Shown here in pieces: positions 51,246 through 52,049 of a stretch of DNA of 52,049 nt. Where the stretch lies: positions 1 to 52,049 of the forward strand of contig CALUSG010000025.1 of the NCBI GenBank assembly GCA_944323365.1. The letters run 5' to 3'. The first letter of the stretch is position 1; every line of letters begins with the position of its first letter. The position numbers were made by a program, and so were the translations under genes. Below the pieces are notes generated by a model, which saw nothing but the letters and a program-made list of their open reading frames with translations, was not told the DNA's origin and ran no database searches. This stretch comes from Candidatus Gastranaerophilales bacterium. Lineage in GTDB: Bacteria > Cyanobacteriota > Vampirovibrionia > Gastranaerophilales > Gastranaerophilaceae.

Positions 51246-51506
51246 TTAAATTTGATTATTATTTAAGATTTTTCCTTTTACTTTTACATCTTTAAAATCT
51301 TTTTCACAAAGGTTTGAATTAGAAATATGAACATTTCCTTCGATGAATTGTAGCATATTTAGATTTTTTATTTGTGGTTTTTCAAAATATACGTCATTTC
51401 CTATATGTTTTAAATTACCTAAATTTGTTATTTGGGAATTTACGAAGAATGCATCTTTTTTAATTGTTTGTAGATTTTTTAAATCAGTAATTTGGGAATT
51501 TGAAAA
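51246..51506 (-). pseudogene. Leucine-rich-repeat fragment
   Basis: The minus-strand frame from 51506 to the stop at 51246-51248 encodes three repeats of about 23 residues with consensus QIT(D/N)L-NLQ-I---F: NSQITDLKNLQTIKKDAFF, NSQITNLGNLKHIGNDVYF, and a third with QIKNLNMLQFIEGNVHI. It has no start codon and an in-frame stop directly upstream (51507-51509), so only the end of an LRR-like protein remains. LRR proteins of this kind often mediate binding to other cells or host surfaces. Confidence 0.6.
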
Positions 51507-51521
51507 TTACATAATTTTGTA

Positions 51522-51559
51522 TAAACTCACCCTGTATAAATACTACAAGAGTGAGTTTA
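51522..51559. repeat. 9-bp inverted repeat
   Basis: TAAACTCAC (51522-51530) and GTGAGTTTA (51551-51559), 20-nt spacer. It lies between the two pseudogene fragments. No T-run supports a terminator. Confidence 0.55.
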
Positions 51560-51576
51560 ATAAAAATAATATTCTG

Positions 51577-51885
51577 TCATTTTTTTAATGCTTCTGCAAT
51601 GGATTTTTTATAATCAGGTCTTAAAATACCAACTTCTGTAATTATTCCTGTAATTAGTTCATTCGGAATGACATCAAACCCAGGATTTATTATATCTACA
51701 TCCAGCGCACAAATAATTTTACCGTTGATATGAATCATCTCTTCGTGTGATCTTTCTTCAATTACAATTTCATCTCCAGTTGCAATAGATGTATGGATTT
51801 GATTTTTATGATGATGATAAATTATTTTCTCTAAATCATAAAAATTTTTGTATTTCTTAATACTCGTTTTTACTGTTACAAATAA
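51577..51885 (-). pseudogene. C-terminal fragment of an MtnA/eIF2B-like protein
   Basis: 102 codons open on the minus strand, ending at TGA 51577-51579 and preceded by an in-frame stop at 51886-51888, with no early start codon. The text ATGDEIVIEERSHEEM followed by INPGFDVIPNELITGIITEVGIL matches the end of methylthioribose-1-phosphate isomerase and related eIF2B-family proteins (IEER; NPAFDVTP; LITAIITE). About 240 residues of the usual N-terminal part are absent. No other methionine-salvage gene is seen. Confidence 0.65.
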
Positions 51886-51888
51886 TCA

Positions 51889-52049
51889 TTTAAGGTGTTT
51901 CATTACACCCAACCGACAGAACCGGTTTACAATTCATATACAATCCCCTTTAATTTTATTCATTTTTAAAATAGCGTAAATAAATATATTTAGCAAATAC
52001 CTTTCAGTGACATGAATTGGAATTAAGGCTTTAATTACAAATATACTTG
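51889..52049. other. Right edge of window, no gene seen
   Basis: Only a 15-codon minus-strand frame with a GGGG ribosome-binding site (starting near 51938) is visible, too short to call a gene. Confidence 0.4.

Noticed and set aside
51343-51588. Plus-strand 81-residue frame, Phe/Ile-rich
   Set aside because: It is the complement of the LRR-like fragment on the minus strand, whose repeats are the real coding signal.
1-52049. CRISPR array
   Set aside because: No series of regularly spaced direct repeats was seen anywhere in the window.

Overview
The window is a gene-dense, AT-rich bacterial chromosome segment. It encodes LptC and LptA, an MlaE/MlaF lipid transporter and GlmU, so the cell has an outer membrane with LPS-type transport. 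Rubredoxin, rubrerythrin, a flavodiiron protein and a PerR-like regulator point to an anaerobe. A short Ssb without the usual acidic tip, a ThrRS without TGS domain, a possible LL-diaminopimelate aminotransferase and several small proteins sharing an N-terminal F-x-G signature fit a non-photosynthetic cyanobacterial relative (Gastranaerophilales/Vampirovibrionia). That placement is an inference, not a database result.

Layout. 0.1-6 kb: a secreted hypothetical protein, thrS (-), an XRE regulator, then ssb, a DUF1537 sugar-acid kinase and pdxA overlapping in one operon. 6-9.3 kb (-): dapA, secD, secF. 9.4-12.3 kb (+): mlaE, mlaF and a PLP aminotransferase. 12.3-13.2 kb (-): two small lineage proteins. 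13.3-16.8 kb (+): mazG and clpB. 16.8-23.4 kb (+): tightly packed lptC-lptA-TPR-dprA-topA-aroE. 23.4-26.5 kb: two small genes, metK and glmU. 26.5-29.6 kb: hypothetical proteins, including a 458-residue protein with an HNH-like motif. 29.6-37.2 kb (-): an eight-gene run oppA-oppB-oppC-mgtC-yebC-GGDEF-tsaE-tsaB. 37.3-40.6 kb (-): a His/Cys-rich membrane miniprotein, an M16 peptidase and a small tail-anchored protein. 40.7-43 kb (+): perR, rubredoxin, rubrerythrin, flavodiiron protein. 43-49 kb: typA, an EamA transporter, a membrane protein, mtaB and a BI-1 family protein.

49-52 kb is different in kind. It holds tRNA-Asn, a decayed large serine recombinase abutting it, short repeats, two small lineage proteins (one with a 69-bp internal duplication), a leucine-rich-repeat fragment and the C-terminal fragment of an MtnA-like gene. 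It looks like the scar of an integrated element.

Two observations stand out. First, at least eight genes have a recognisable promoter whose -10 box ends 7-8 nt before the start ATG, which predicts leaderless mRNAs; one drives an otherwise easily missed 49-codon gene. Second, five otherwise unrelated proteins begin with a short hydrophobic/Asn-rich leader ending in F-[TKE]-[GSA], which may be a lineage-specific targeting or processing signature.
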